From: Knoxdaviesia capensis
Lineage: Eukaryota > Ascomycota > Sordariomycetes > Microascales > Gondwanamycetaceae
Direction: 5' to 3'
Length of the DNA stretch: 64,000 bases
Assembly (NCBI GenBank): GCA_001510575.1
Contig: LNGK01000008.1
Span: forward strand, 4,846,981 to 4,910,980
The position numbers were made by a program, and so were the translations under genes. This document shows, piece after piece, positions 33,660-44,700 of the stretch. The notes under the pieces were generated by a model. That model was not told where the DNA came from. It made no database searches and saw only the letters and a program-made list of their open reading frames with translations. Every line of letters begins with the position of its first letter. Positions within the stretch are counted from its first letter, which is position 1.

Positions 33660-33738
33660 TAGGGTTTGGGCCATAAATATGGGTATGTTGCGGGCCACAT
33701 GTATCTATACGTGTCTATGTTGAGGTTCAACCCTAACC
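33660..33738. promoter_or_regulatory. Telomere-like motifs upstream of MAD1
   Basis: TAGGGTTT occurs at 33660-33667 and AACCCTAACC at 33729-33738, about 140-220 bases upstream of the MAD1 start codon, between MAD1 and the stop codon of the next gene. The compact space suggests they belong to the MAD1 promoter. Confidence 0.45.
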
Positions 33739-33767
33739 ACCCACCTCACCGCCTGGACATGAGGTGC

Positions 33768-34742
33768 TTACAGTTCGCATCTCATCTGCGTTTGGCCAGG
33801 TTTCATCTTAACCGCACCGATGCTGTCAGCAAAGGCACTGAGTTCCTCGGTGATGGGAAACCATGAGGGTGCAAGCCATGCGCGGCCGGGAAAGCGGTGG
33901 CGGGCGAGTACACGCAACAAGCGCGAAGCCTGGCCCTGGCGGCGAGCTCCCGGGGCGACGATCAGTGACATTAGCCACACTTTGGGCTCATCAGTGACCA
34001 CAGCGTATGCGTCTCCAAGGCGGAAGGCCATTGCAGGGGCCACACAGCGTCGAATGGACGCCGCGTCCACGCGCGGTGTGAGGGGGTGGATTCGGTCATG
34101 GGCGGCGGGGTCTTCGATGGTGGATGCGATTAAGTCGGCGACAGCGGCCACCGGAATCTCCTGCAGCTGCGCAACAGCTGCGTCAGTATCGGCGTTTTCC
34201 GGGCCGCTCTCGGGCGGGGTGTAGTCCCAGCCGGCGAGTTCGCGCGTAGGTTTGAAGCCGAACTTCGAGTACAGGCGCACGCCGGGTTCATTCCCATCCA
34301 CCACCTCAAGCTCCATTGCAGTATCCCCGCGCGCTCGCGCCGCATCTAGAAGCACCCGCACCATAACCGATCCAATACCCGTTCCCTGCGCCGCCAGGGC
34401 GACGCCGAACCCACCCAACCGGCTCTCTACACGGCCGTCGACATGCTTACGCAGCGAGATGAACCCGAACCCAACTGGCAGGGCGCTGTTTGCGACGGTT
34501 GGTGTTTCATCCGCAGGTGCAGCTGTGTCCGCGAAATAGAAAGCCAGACTGTCCGCCCGGTTGATCCCCTCGCGAGCCATTCGCCAGGCCAGCATCTCGG
34601 GTGTGAGCTGGAGCGGGCCGCCGACATAGTCGGAGAATGCGTCGTTCACTAGGTCGGACAGATGCTGGAACGGGATGGACGAGCACGGGACGGCACGGAG
34701 CTGCGGCAGCTCGCGGGGTACCACAGAAGTTGAGTCAGACAT
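33768..34742 (-). CDS. Tandem-GNAT domain acetyltransferase
   Basis: This is a single-exon gene of 324 residues. The frame extends three codons upstream to a TTG, so I take ATG 34742 (MSDSTSVVPRELP). The N-terminal half has a full GNAT motif (GVALAAQGTGIGSVMVRVLLDAARARG) followed by GNEPGVRLYSKFGFKPTRELAGW, the usual acetyl-CoA site and C-terminal strand. The C-terminal half repeats a weaker GNAT pattern (VWLMSLIVAPGARRQGQASRLLRVLARHRFPG). Two-domain GNATs of this build occur in fungi and bacteria, where one domain often is catalytic and the other structural. The substrate is not predictable. An AT repeat lies 20 bases upstream of the start. Confidence 0.86.
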   Translation of the reverse strand: MSDSTSVVPRELPQLRAVPCSSIPFQHLSDLVNDAFSDYVGGPLQLTPEMLAWRMAREGINRADSLAFYFADTAAPADETPTVANSALPVGFGFISLRKHVDGRVESRLGGFGVALAAQGTGIGSVMVRVLLDAARARGDTAMELEVVDGNEPGVRLYSKFGFKPTRELAGWDYTPPESGPENADTDAAVAQLQEIPVAAVADLIASTIEDPAAHDRIHPLTPRVDAASIRRCVAPAMAFRLGDAYAVVTDEPKVWLMSLIVAPGARRQGQASRLLRVLARHRFPGRAWLAPSWFPITEELSAFADSIGAVKMKPGQTQMRCEL

Positions 34743-34761
34743 TGCGTGCAATTTGGTTTAG

Positions 34762-34796
34762 AATATATACATATATAGATATATATATATATATAA
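34762..34796. repeat. AT dinucleotide microsatellite in promoter
   Basis: A run of mostly TA/AT dinucleotides, interrupted by C and G, lies 20-55 bases upstream of the tandem-GNAT start codon. It probably overlaps the TATA/initiator region, and length changes there could affect expression. Confidence 0.7.
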
Positions 34797-35971
34797 ACGT
34801 TTTTGGGGAAAAGGGTGATAGCTTGTGGAGAGTTTGAAACTACATGTCCCTCGGTGACTGCTGCAACTTAGTGTCTTGGGCGTAAATATATATAGTGGAT
34901 GCATGCGTGGTAAGGTCTGAATTGTTCACTAGCCCACTAATATGTGCAGATCTTAGTTAGCGACTCCGGGCCAGACTTTGAATCCCGCTTTTCATGGCTC
35001 TCGAACATACCGAAACTTCCTGCGGAGAACTACAGGATCATACCTCCGCATCAGTGACGCATTCCCATACCGCCACATACCGCACCATGGCATCCATCTT
35101 AATCCTCCTAAAGATGGAACCGGTCCCCATTACGCAGATGGACGATACACAGAACAGAAGCGAACATGAATCTATCCGTCTGACTATTGCATATCATGTT
35201 TAGTATTAAAGATAGTAAGGGGGAGTGTTACGGATTATTCAATATTCAGAAAAGAAGAGGTCAGGTGCGAAAGGGGGGAAAACCAATATATGAAAAGAAG
35301 AGAACGATAAAAAAGGACGAATGAAATAGAACCAATCACATGCATCAATCCAGCCTCCCGCGTATAATAGGCAAGAACAGGATCCTAATCAAAACATGCT
35401 CACTCTTAGAACCCTCCAAGATCGCATCATAAATCCAAGATCTCGAGCAGTTTTTAGATGCTTCCTCACTCCCGGGACGAATGTTCTTACTTCCCCCTTT
35501 TTCTGCTCCATGCACTGAGGAAGTAAAGTGTTCCTCTACACAGCGAACCGCCAAGGAAGCAAAGGCCAAAAAACAAGAGAAAGTACCAAACGACAGATGG
35601 AAAATGAAAGAAAGAATGAGGCTAAAGTGGAAGGAAACTAAGAGCAACAGAGATTAAGAGTGTGGACAAAGAGAACGAAAGGTGCAACTGAATGAAAACA
35701 CAGCTAACAGAATTGGATGAGGACGTTTCGTTCAGCTTCCCTAACTGGGATAAGGAAATGATATATAACAAGTGGCGCTGATTCAAAAATGAAAAGAGAC
35801 GGAATATGTAAGTGAAGGAAGTGGAAGAAGAGAAGAACCAGTCCTTTGTGTCCATCCATTTGGTGGACTTGTAACTTTTGTAGAAGTGAATGGTGAAAAT
35901 AGCGGACGTCAAGGAGGATGCGCAGCGGTATGATGACGACAGAGCTGTAACACAGTCAAAAAACCACATAT
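34797..35971. other. Intergenic region between tandem-GNAT and SYP1
   Basis: The left part is promoter of the tandem-GNAT gene; the right part, AT/purine-rich, is the 3' flank of SYP1. Two minus-strand open frames (35345-35647, 35622-35969) are Ser/Phe/Leu-rich 3' UTR-type sequence and are not called. No RNA gene or repeat was seen. Confidence 0.45.
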
Positions 35972-38900
35972 TTACTCCCGGGTTTCGTACTTCCCGCTAG
36001 TCAGTCTGTACGACAGCGGGACATCAAGCCACTTCCCACCCGGGAATGCAGGCGACGGCGGGACATCATCAGCGAACGGATCTGCTTCCGATGGCGTGGG
36101 AAAGTCGACATCCTTCCCCTTGTCTTCCAGCAACCGGGAAACCGAGATACCAGCAATCGTACTAGGAGTTCCCGCCGGGGCGGCATACTCCCAGCGTGCC
36201 TCGACGTGGCCGGGCTTGGGCTCTCCACCTTCGGCACCGATAACGCGGCAAACAATCTTGTGGGGTTCGGATGACAGTGTAACATCACCAAGCCGCCAGT
36301 AAACGAAGTGCTTTTCCTTGAGATGTGTTCCCGTTGGCTTAGTTTGAACGGCGGATGCCCGGGCACCTTCGTAGGTAGCAAAGATCACCAGGTTGTGGAG
36401 TGTCACCGGAGCAGTGAAGCTACACGAAGGATTGAGCGAGTACTGAATGAGCAGCCCAAGCTTGTCTCCCTGAGGCTTCCATGCCGGCTTCATCAATAGA
36501 GGGGCATTGGCAGCTAGAGCAAGGCCATCGTCCTCGGTATGAACGCGATAGGTGAAGGCCGGGGACATCTTCGGGATATGAGACAAGTCGACACTGTAGC
36601 GGTCGTTGATTTCGGAGGATACATTGGAAACGAATATTCTGTTGGGTCCGATGACTTCGAGGTTGGGGAAGTTGTTGATACGGATAGTCTCGCGGCCTAA
36701 TTTGAGGGGTGATTAGAGGGTTAGTATATACACTGTGTAGGAGCAACGGAGAAGACATATCCCGGTATATTAAGAACTTACCAGTTTCAGCTTCACCGGG
36801 CTCACTGTTGTAAGAGAGTGCAATCTCTCCGCTAATCTTTGCACTCTTAATTGAGCCATGCTCAAAAGCAACAGTCATTGTCTCGATGATTGAGGCATTC
36901 AGACCGGGACCGGCCATTTCAGTATGCTTCGCCTGGGCGAGACTGGCAAGGCTGTTACCACTGCGAACAGATTGACTATCAGAGTGTCCGCCAAAGCTGG
37001 CCTCCGAGGTAAGCGCGGTGATGGCAGATGACCTTGCAACCATGGGAGGGGCTGGGAAGGAGGGAGGGGGAGAGGGTTGTTCGACTGGGGTTTCGGCCAC
37101 TGTGTTTGAGAGAGGCGCCGGGACGTAGATAGTGTTTCTCACGTCCCGTCGTCCACGAATGGTTCCGCCCTTACGAGAAGGAACTGCCATTGCAGTAAGC
37201 GTGCTGGCAACATTCGAGATGGCCGCCTTAGACTCATCGGGGTCTTCTTGCACAACAGGCGCATTGAGAATGTTGAGTTTGAACATTTGCTCAGTATCCT
37301 CACTTGCCTCCTTCTGGGCCTGGGAGATGGGGTCGTTCATAGCGGCGGGAATGCTGTATCCCTCCGCATCCTTCTCTGGCTCGGCCGCAGGGGCTTCGGG
37401 CTTGGACTGGGATGGCGGAGGACCCGGAGGGGGGGCCACATCGTCAAGGACACCGTTGGTAGAGGGCCCGCCCCCTGAGGTTGGGGCATCGGAGTGAGCG
37501 AATCCGTTCGTGGTCTCTTTGGGAGATTCGGGAACGGTAGGAGGAGTCTCCGGAAGAGCTGACATTCTATGAGTCGACATATCGTTCAACGATGCGCGCG
37601 GAGATAGGCCCCGTCCGTGGGAGTGGCTACTCGTTAGGTTACGGCCAAAGGTTGACGAACCCCCCCCAGTCTTTTGGGGAGATAGTTGGCCAAATCCTCC
37701 ATGCACACTTTGCCGCCGGCGTCCAAGCATGGTCCCAAGTCTATTGCGCAGCCGAGACTCGGACTTGTGCTCATTCGGAGCCGATCCTTCGCTACCCGCT
37801 TCGTCTTCGCGGGGCAAGGCCGGAACCGGGGGGATAGACCCGCTAAGAGCTGAGCCTGAAGGAGCATTGTGCGACGATGCGGTTTGAGGGGGAGTAAATG
37901 ACGATTCTCCTCCATAGCCAGTGTTAGATCGGCTGATGTTATTGGCCGGGCGCCGTTCGAGCTTAGGGTTGGCAGTGGTGATCTTGTTTGCGAACGACTT
38001 GATTTCAACCGCGGTGTCAATCTCGATTAGGTTCGCCAGCGCGCCAGCCGCGGCATTCTGTTTGCTCTGGGCTTGATCAGATTCGTGGGTGGCGTACTGC
38101 GTGAGCATGTCGCGCAGCTGGTTAACGCGCTGCTCGTCCAGAACCTGGAGGGTCTCGAAGATAAATGGGGCTTGCGACTCCCACTGTTGGGTGGCACTCT
38201 CAAGCTTGGAAGAGGCCTGGTCCATCTTTTGGCTGGAGGCCTTTCCGCCCTTCTTTGTAACTTTGTCGGCTTTGTCGCGGGCTTCTTCGAGATCGCGGGC
38301 CAGGTTGGCAAGATTCGCGGCAATGGTGTTCATGTTAATGACGTCTTTGCGGTTCTGAAAACCCCGTAGCGGTAATTCGACATCTTGATCAATTCGGACG
38401 GAGAGATTGTGGTGTGATTGGGCTATCAGTTCAATCGAGCGTAGTACGTGGTCCCATGGTCCGTGAAATACACTGTATTTGTCCTTCTTTATTAGCATGC
38501 AGGAAACCGCAGATAAGGTCGACAAGAAAGAGGGGGAAGAAACAAACCCTAGATCGGATTGGGAACTCGGCACCTTGAATTGGCTGAGACGACGGAGGCC
38601 GGCGACATATTGATCCTCAACGCGACGGCGTTCCTGTCAAAGGATGTTTGTTTAGCAATCTTCAGACTCAGCTTCCTAACCAGATTTTCAGCGGCCATGT
38701 CGGGGGTCACCGCGCAAAAGGCGAAAAGCTCTAAGTTGGCGAGGCAGGAAGGGATGGGGTTGGTTCAACGTATGGGGAGACATAGCTGTCATACCTGCAT
38801 CCAATCGGCAATTTCAGTGTTGAGCTTCGCAATGCGCTTGACCCGATCGTTGAGGACATTGACGGCTTGATGAGGGTGAAGATGGGTCTATATGCGGAGT

Positions 38901-39033
38901 TCGGAGATACGTGTTAGTTCCACGGCGACAGCAAGCGAATAAGAAACGGCCGTCCTTCAACACTCAACATCACGATGTGGCCTAGAAGACTCACCAGCAG
39001 CGCCGGATACTCAGTTCTTGCGAGGTCATCCAT
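35972..39033 (-). CDS. SYP1: Endocytic F-BAR and mu-homology domain protein Syp1 (muniscin)
   Basis: Five exons (39033-38995, 38887-38795, 38633-38548, 38472-36782, 36696-35972) join in frame into 877 residues. Residues 1-260 form the F-BAR domain, opening MDDLARTEYPALL then THLHPHQAVNVLNDRVKRIAK. A long Ser/Pro-rich linker follows. The last 260 residues form a mu-homology domain (TIRINNFPNLEVIGPNR ... FVYWRLGDVTLSSEP). Syp1 is an early-arriving clathrin-site adaptor in yeast that bends membrane, binds Ede1 and selects cargo, and also affects septin and actin organisation. The three small 5' exons were found from splice sites and F-BAR continuity. All introns are 75-161 nt. Confidence 0.94.
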
Positions 39034-40244
39034 GATGACGGACGCGCTTGGGGTTGATCAGGCCAGCTAAGTGAAGGATCTTGGCAGAGAGGGATAGAAT
39101 TGGATTGCGACTGAGTATGGATGAAGTTGACCCCCAAAAAAGAACTATCAGGAGATATATAGACAGAGAAAAGTAATAAGAGCCCCCCAAAAATGACAAG
39201 AAAAAAAAGGAAAGCAAATCAGGCAATGAAAGACATCTGCATAGTTATACACGGGAATCTGAAGTTTCGAGGCATTCTCTCGAACAAGAAACCCGGAAGA
39301 GAAATATCCAAAAATAAAAAATATAATTTTGGCGATAGACGAGAGAGAAGAAAAAGAGTGCAAGGAAAAAAGAACAATATTGGAGATGCTTAAGATGATG
39401 ATCCTCTGTGGTGGCGTTAAAAAAAAATAAAAACATAAAAATATACAAAATAAAATAAAGAGTGGAATAAAATTCGATGCGGTCATGGAAGAGAAAAGGT
39501 GAGGAGAGCCACACATAACAAATTTGGGTCTGGAAACGGCTTCAGATTGGGTTTAGCTGGCTATCCCAAAAGTCACGGGAGTTCCGGGTGCGAAGCTGGA
39601 GCAGGTATCAGCTACGCGGTCAGGGGTAGGGACCTGTATGAGCATGAGATGTACAGGATACTCTGGATCAAATGATGACCAAAAACCGTGCGGTCCCCTT
39701 CTCCACGTTTCGATTCTGAGCGCTTCCTAGGTCGGGAAACTACTGGTTTCCGATCGCAGCTTCTCTTGTTCTTTATTAAAAGAAGAAGCCTGTTTGGCTT
39801 GGCTGCTTGGTCCCTTCAGCTTCTTTCCCTCCATCCCTAACTTCCCTATTTTCCGCCGTTTGTTCTGACTACGTTTCGTCCGCAGGAAGTTGTGACAAAT
39901 GCAGGTCGTGGTTTCCCTTACATCGTCCGCTCATCTGATGAGCACAAAATTGTGAGCATTCTTATGGCCCGTTGCACAAAGTCATTAGGAGCACACAGTG
40001 TGACGTCTGTTTGTCCATATCTGCGAGGGCAGGGAACGGGTTGCGACCGTGCGAACGGAAATTGCGGCACGGTATCTCTTGTTAACCCTAAATCTGACCC
40101 TAAAAGTGGCTCAAAATCCAAGATTCGCCTCCACCATCCATAGATGACAAGCTGCAACTGACATGCGATAAACTTCAACCCTCCATCTAGCTCCCTGTCC
40201 AATCATCATCATTTGCCATCGGGAATGGCTATATCCATTCCAGA
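39034..40244. other. Divergent promoter region between SYP1 and the Csk1-like kinase
   Basis: The left 500 bases are A-rich on the plus strand, which is T/CT-rich on the SYP1 strand and fits its leader and promoter. The right part carries CT-rich tracts near 39760-39860 and telomere-like words at 40084-40092 and nearby. Small open frames are low-complexity. No other feature was recognised. Confidence 0.45.
40084..40092. promoter_or_regulatory. Telomere-like word upstream of the kinase gene
   Basis: AACCCTAAA lies about 160 bases before the proposed kinase start, with a second partial copy (ACCCTAAAAG) at about 40098. It is a single unit and therefore weaker than the other copies. Confidence 0.35.
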
Positions 40245-41507
40245 ATGTCTGAGTCGGAGAAAAACTGGAAATCCGGCGTCTCACTATCTACGCGCTTTGA
40301 AAATGTCCACAAGATGTAGGTTGATGCATCGCTCCACCTCCGTGTGTCATAGACCCGGCATGCTGACTTTGATAGAAACACCGCGGTGACCAAGTCCGGC
40401 TTGGAAAAATGCGAGCCTGGATATCTTATCGAGGAAAAGGCATTCAAGAGTGCAGGATCCCTTGAAGAATACGAAAGGGCCTGCCAAGCCCCGATCAGAG
40501 CCATGGAGAAAGCCCAGGCCCGTGAGGAGTCCCCCTTGCCTCCGAACAACGGCGATCCCGATAACTACCAAGACGGATTCACCGGGGAGCGGCTCGGAAC
40601 TTACACCTCGTGCCGTGAGATTGCCGAAGGCATTTCCGCAGTGGTGTTCCGCAGCGGTGCGTACGCGCTAAAAGTTATCATGGACGCCCACTCCATCCCA
40701 CCGCACAATCCGCACCGCGAGATCCGAATCCTGAAGAGTCTGCGCCGGCCGTGTGTGCCGCTTATCGAGTCGTTCCGCGACCAGTACCAACGGCTTGTGC
40801 TCGTGTTTCCATATGCGCCGCTGACGCTCGCAGGAGTCCTGCAAGCCAGAAAAGAGACGTGGCTGAACCCAGGGCTAGTCACCAATGTCTTCGTGGATGT
40901 GTTCACTGCGCTGGAGTATATCCATTCTCTGGGAATTGTGCACCGCGATATCAAGCCGTCGAACGTGCTGCTTGAATCCACCGGACGGACTCCTCGCGCC
41001 CTGCTAGCAGACTTCGGCACCGCCTGGCACCCGGAACTTTCGGCTATAGATGAGCCAGCGGAAGAAAAAATCCTGGACATTGGCACTGGGCCGTACCGTG
41101 CTCCTGAGGTGTTGTTTGGAAAGAGAGCGTATGGACCGCCTGTGGATATGTGGGCGGCAGGCTGCATGCTAGCAGAGTGCTGTCGGAGGCCCCCGCGACC
41201 GCTATTTCACTCTCGCCCAACACATGAAGATGGCAGCCAATTAAGTCTCATTTTAAGCATCTTCAAGACTCTTGGTACCCCAACACCGGAAGCCTGGCCA
41301 GAGGCCGTGTCGTTTAGCACCCCTCCTTTCCAGATGTACCGCTGCATGACGCCTGAGCCAAAGGACATAGTCTTCGAGAACATTGAGCCAGGGTTTCGCA
41401 AGATCATTGAGTCGCTGATCAGGTACGAGAGTGGGACTAGAATGACTGCATCAGAGGTACTAGAATCTCCTTGTCTTAAGGTATCTGAGCAAGACTGGAA
41501 AGAATGA
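40245..41507 (+). CDS. Csk1-like CDK-activating protein kinase
   Basis: Exon 1 (40245-40315) and exon 2 (40376-41507) join in frame into 400 residues. The 60-nt intron has GTAGGT, a CTGAC branch-like site at 40363-40367 and a TAG acceptor. The exon-2 frame extends back only to a GTG, so a 5' exon is needed or the start is ATG 40503. Kinase landmarks are K123 in ALKVI, HRD at 213-215 in VHRDIKPSNVLL, DFG at 236-238, and YRAPEVLFG. The glycine loop (REIAEGISAVVF) is atypical, lacking the GxGxxG pattern. The architecture resembles fission-yeast Csk1, a single-subunit CAK that phosphorylates the CDK T-loop. Other CMGC kinases are possible. Catalytic residues are intact. Confidence 0.78.
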
Positions 41508-41719
41508 ATCGGGATTATCACCCCATAGAAGAGTCACGTAAACGACATGTCACCATCAAGATACTCGACACACTTTCTCCTCTTCAGTATGAACACTCTG
41601 TGAAGATAAAGCTAGCGATCTAGATTTGTATTTGCGTGCACACATTGAACCACAAAGATCCCGATGACAACAAAAGGGCAAAAATCAGTACCATCCCGGA
41701 GATATATCCTACTCCATCC

Positions 41720-44700
41720 CTAATCTCTTCCACCAGCACGCCGGGCCTTAGTATCTGAGCCAAGGTAATCAATCGGGTTACGGCACAACGGGCACGAGTT
41801 CTGGTTGCTGGACTGGAACCACTTGTACAGACACGTCCGGTGGAACGCGTTCTTGCAGGTCTGACACCGCTTGTCCGGCATGCGCTTGTCACTCGAAATG
41901 ATCGAGTAGCAGATTGCGCACTCGGTGTGGCCCTTAACTTCGCCCTGCATGTTACTCTTGAACACCACGAGACCGTCAATCACGTTTCCGTTCTGCAGTG
42001 TGAGATTCGAGTATCAGTATACATGCATTTCCAGGAGTTCATTCAGGTGAGAAAAGGGGGAGGAAACCTGGCTTACCGAAAATGTGATGACGCCCTGCGT
42101 AGACCGCACCCAACTGTTCCACTTTGCCTCCGGGACTCCGATCCGATTAGTCCCGATGACAACAACATTCTCCAGCGGATATCCCGGCGGAAGCCGGATA
42201 GTAATAACCGCCTGCAACTCGTCAATTTCGAAACTGGCAGCTACTTCCTTAGCTGCCTTGCTAACCCGAACATCAAGATCCTTCTCATCCTCATCACCAC
42301 CACCAGAGGTCTGCTGCACCGCCCAAGCAGACACCTCATTAAGAGTGTCCAAAATAATCAACGGCGAGAAATATTTGGTTACCCACGCCTCGACCGCGAC
42401 CTTGGTCTGCTGCGAGTTGCACTCGCGGAACCACTGCTTGAACGCGTCCTGGCAGTGCTTGACCACCCGGAAGAAGACGTGGCACAGAAGCCAGTGCATG
42501 CTCTTCTCCTCCGGCTCGCTGTCAGCAATGTTGACATCGTAGTTCCGGATGTTGTCCTCTGTAATGCCCTCCTTGTCTAGGTTAAGCGCATGTGCCGCCG
42601 AATGGCCGAGCACGTCGAATAGGAAAGCGAACAACGGAGAAAATGCATTGTTGCTTTTAAGGTCATCTAAGTACTCCGCGCGGATTCGTGAAACCGTGGC
42701 GTCGAAACAATCCATGATCAGATGCCAAGAGAGCAGATAGCTTCGAATCGATATTGGGAAGTGGGAGAGCTCATCGTCGTCATACTTGTCAATTGTTGGG
42801 GCATCCAACAACATCGAAAGGAGCTCATCCGGAAGATGCACAGCTGAACCAAAGACCTGGGTGTTAGTACTGGGTTAATCATTTCTTTTCCGGTCGTACA
42901 GCAGAGGCCAGCTTACCTGGACGAGTCTTCCGTCCCATCAGGATGTTATCCTGTAGAACCTGTTCTTGAAGATCGGGAATGGCGCGATGAATAAGGCCGA
43001 ATGCAGCCGTCTGGATATCGCGTGAATCCGACGCAATCAAATGGTACAGATCTGAAGGTCGCTTGACCTGTTTCGGGGGGATCTTTTCCATTTGTCGAAG
43101 GAGAAGCGAGTCAACCATAGCAACAGGTTGGGACTGAGTATCTCTGGGCATTTGAAGCAAGGACAGATACATTGCAGCAATGGCTTCATCATGCTCCTTG
43201 AGTGTATCATCCAAGTCGTCATTGGAGTTTCGAATAGACTTCAACACACCCAGCAATCGCAACGCAGCATGGATAGTCGGCCAGCAAGAATCAAGCGACG
43301 GAGATCCACCGGCCTGATCCGCAAGATGCCGCAGGTTCGCCATCAGCAGATTATCACTACCGTGCCAGTTGGCAACAATGAAGTTGATCGTGCGCTCCCA
43401 GTGTTCGCCGTAGACATCCTTGATCGAGGGAAGCAACTTGGCCAGGGCCTTGCAGATTTCCGTCGCCAGTGCATCGGTCAGTGGTTGCGAATCCTCGAGG
43501 CGCATAGTCAAACTGCGGACAGCAAACACAATTCGCGAGCTTGCAACAGGCAGCGAGCCACCCTCATACACTCCCAGGACTGCATTGAGGAGTAATAGGG
43601 TGCGCAGCGAGTTTGCTGCATTCGACTTGGCAGCGGCAGCATCGCTGACCAGCGCATTGCAAAGCTTCGACACAGGTTTGCAAAACTCCAATTGGGTTCC
43701 AAACCCAGCGAGGAGACCCAAGTTGGCAAACACCATCTCCTCGTGAGTGGACAGAGTATTCCAACCCTCAACCAAGGCTCCGACTTTCGCTGCACTCTCC
43801 GTTTCCGATAGAGCTTGAGCAACATCACTCAGAGACCTAGCCGAATAATAGGCCATGGGGGACAGAGACTTGGTCCGAGTGATGATATACCTGATCAGAC
43901 TCTCACTCAGAGGCGTTGCGTCAGAAGAGTTCGCCGGGGACGCAATGGCGGAACTGATAGCTCTCTGGCCATTATTAATGAGTTGCTCAGCTAAGAGCTG
44001 CGACTCAGACGACGCCATATTGGCGAAAAGTGAGTTCCGGTCCAGAAGTGAGATTTGATCAGTGGCAAACTGGATTGTTACCGAAAGCAGATACAACAGC
44101 TCAACCTGGTCTTGGTATGGGAACAGCGCCAGATGAGACTCCTCGCCCAGAATCAGGGCGGTATACAAAGCCATACGAGCGGGTATCGATAAGCCAAGAT
44201 AGTCACGACGGAGGGGTGTCGGAGATGTAGTATCCGTGGTTCGGACGAGAAACTGCCCACCTTGGATAGATGTGGTAAGGGCCAGAGAAGGGTTAATGGG
44301 CCGGGAGGCCAGATTTGAGAGTTCAGCTTTCCAGAGATTGGTGTTTGGCATCAGGGTGAGAATGATAGAAGGATCAGTCTTTGCTGATTGCAGCGCCAGA
44401 TTCACAATGGTAGGAATCCTAGAGAGAGTGTGATTGTCAGTTGTGCTGTCTTCAATTCTAGTGTATTTTGAATGCAATGTTAATGTCACGAGAAGGGGGA
44501 AAGGTCCTTACTCCAGAGACTTGGGCAGGATTTCATTCAGATTAGCCCGAATGATCTTCGCAGCCTGTCCCCCATCGCCAGAGACACTCAGTTTCTCGGT
44601 GTTAGACAGCAATTGGGACACCTTCGACGAGATACTTGGATCCTTGATTTCAGTCAGAGACAGTATCATGGTGGTCAATGACAGCTGCAGATCTTCGTTG

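Noticed and set aside
35345..35969. Two minus-strand open frames downstream of SYP1
   Set aside because: Low-complexity Ser/Phe/Leu-rich translation in the expected 3' UTR; no splice link to SYP1 needed.
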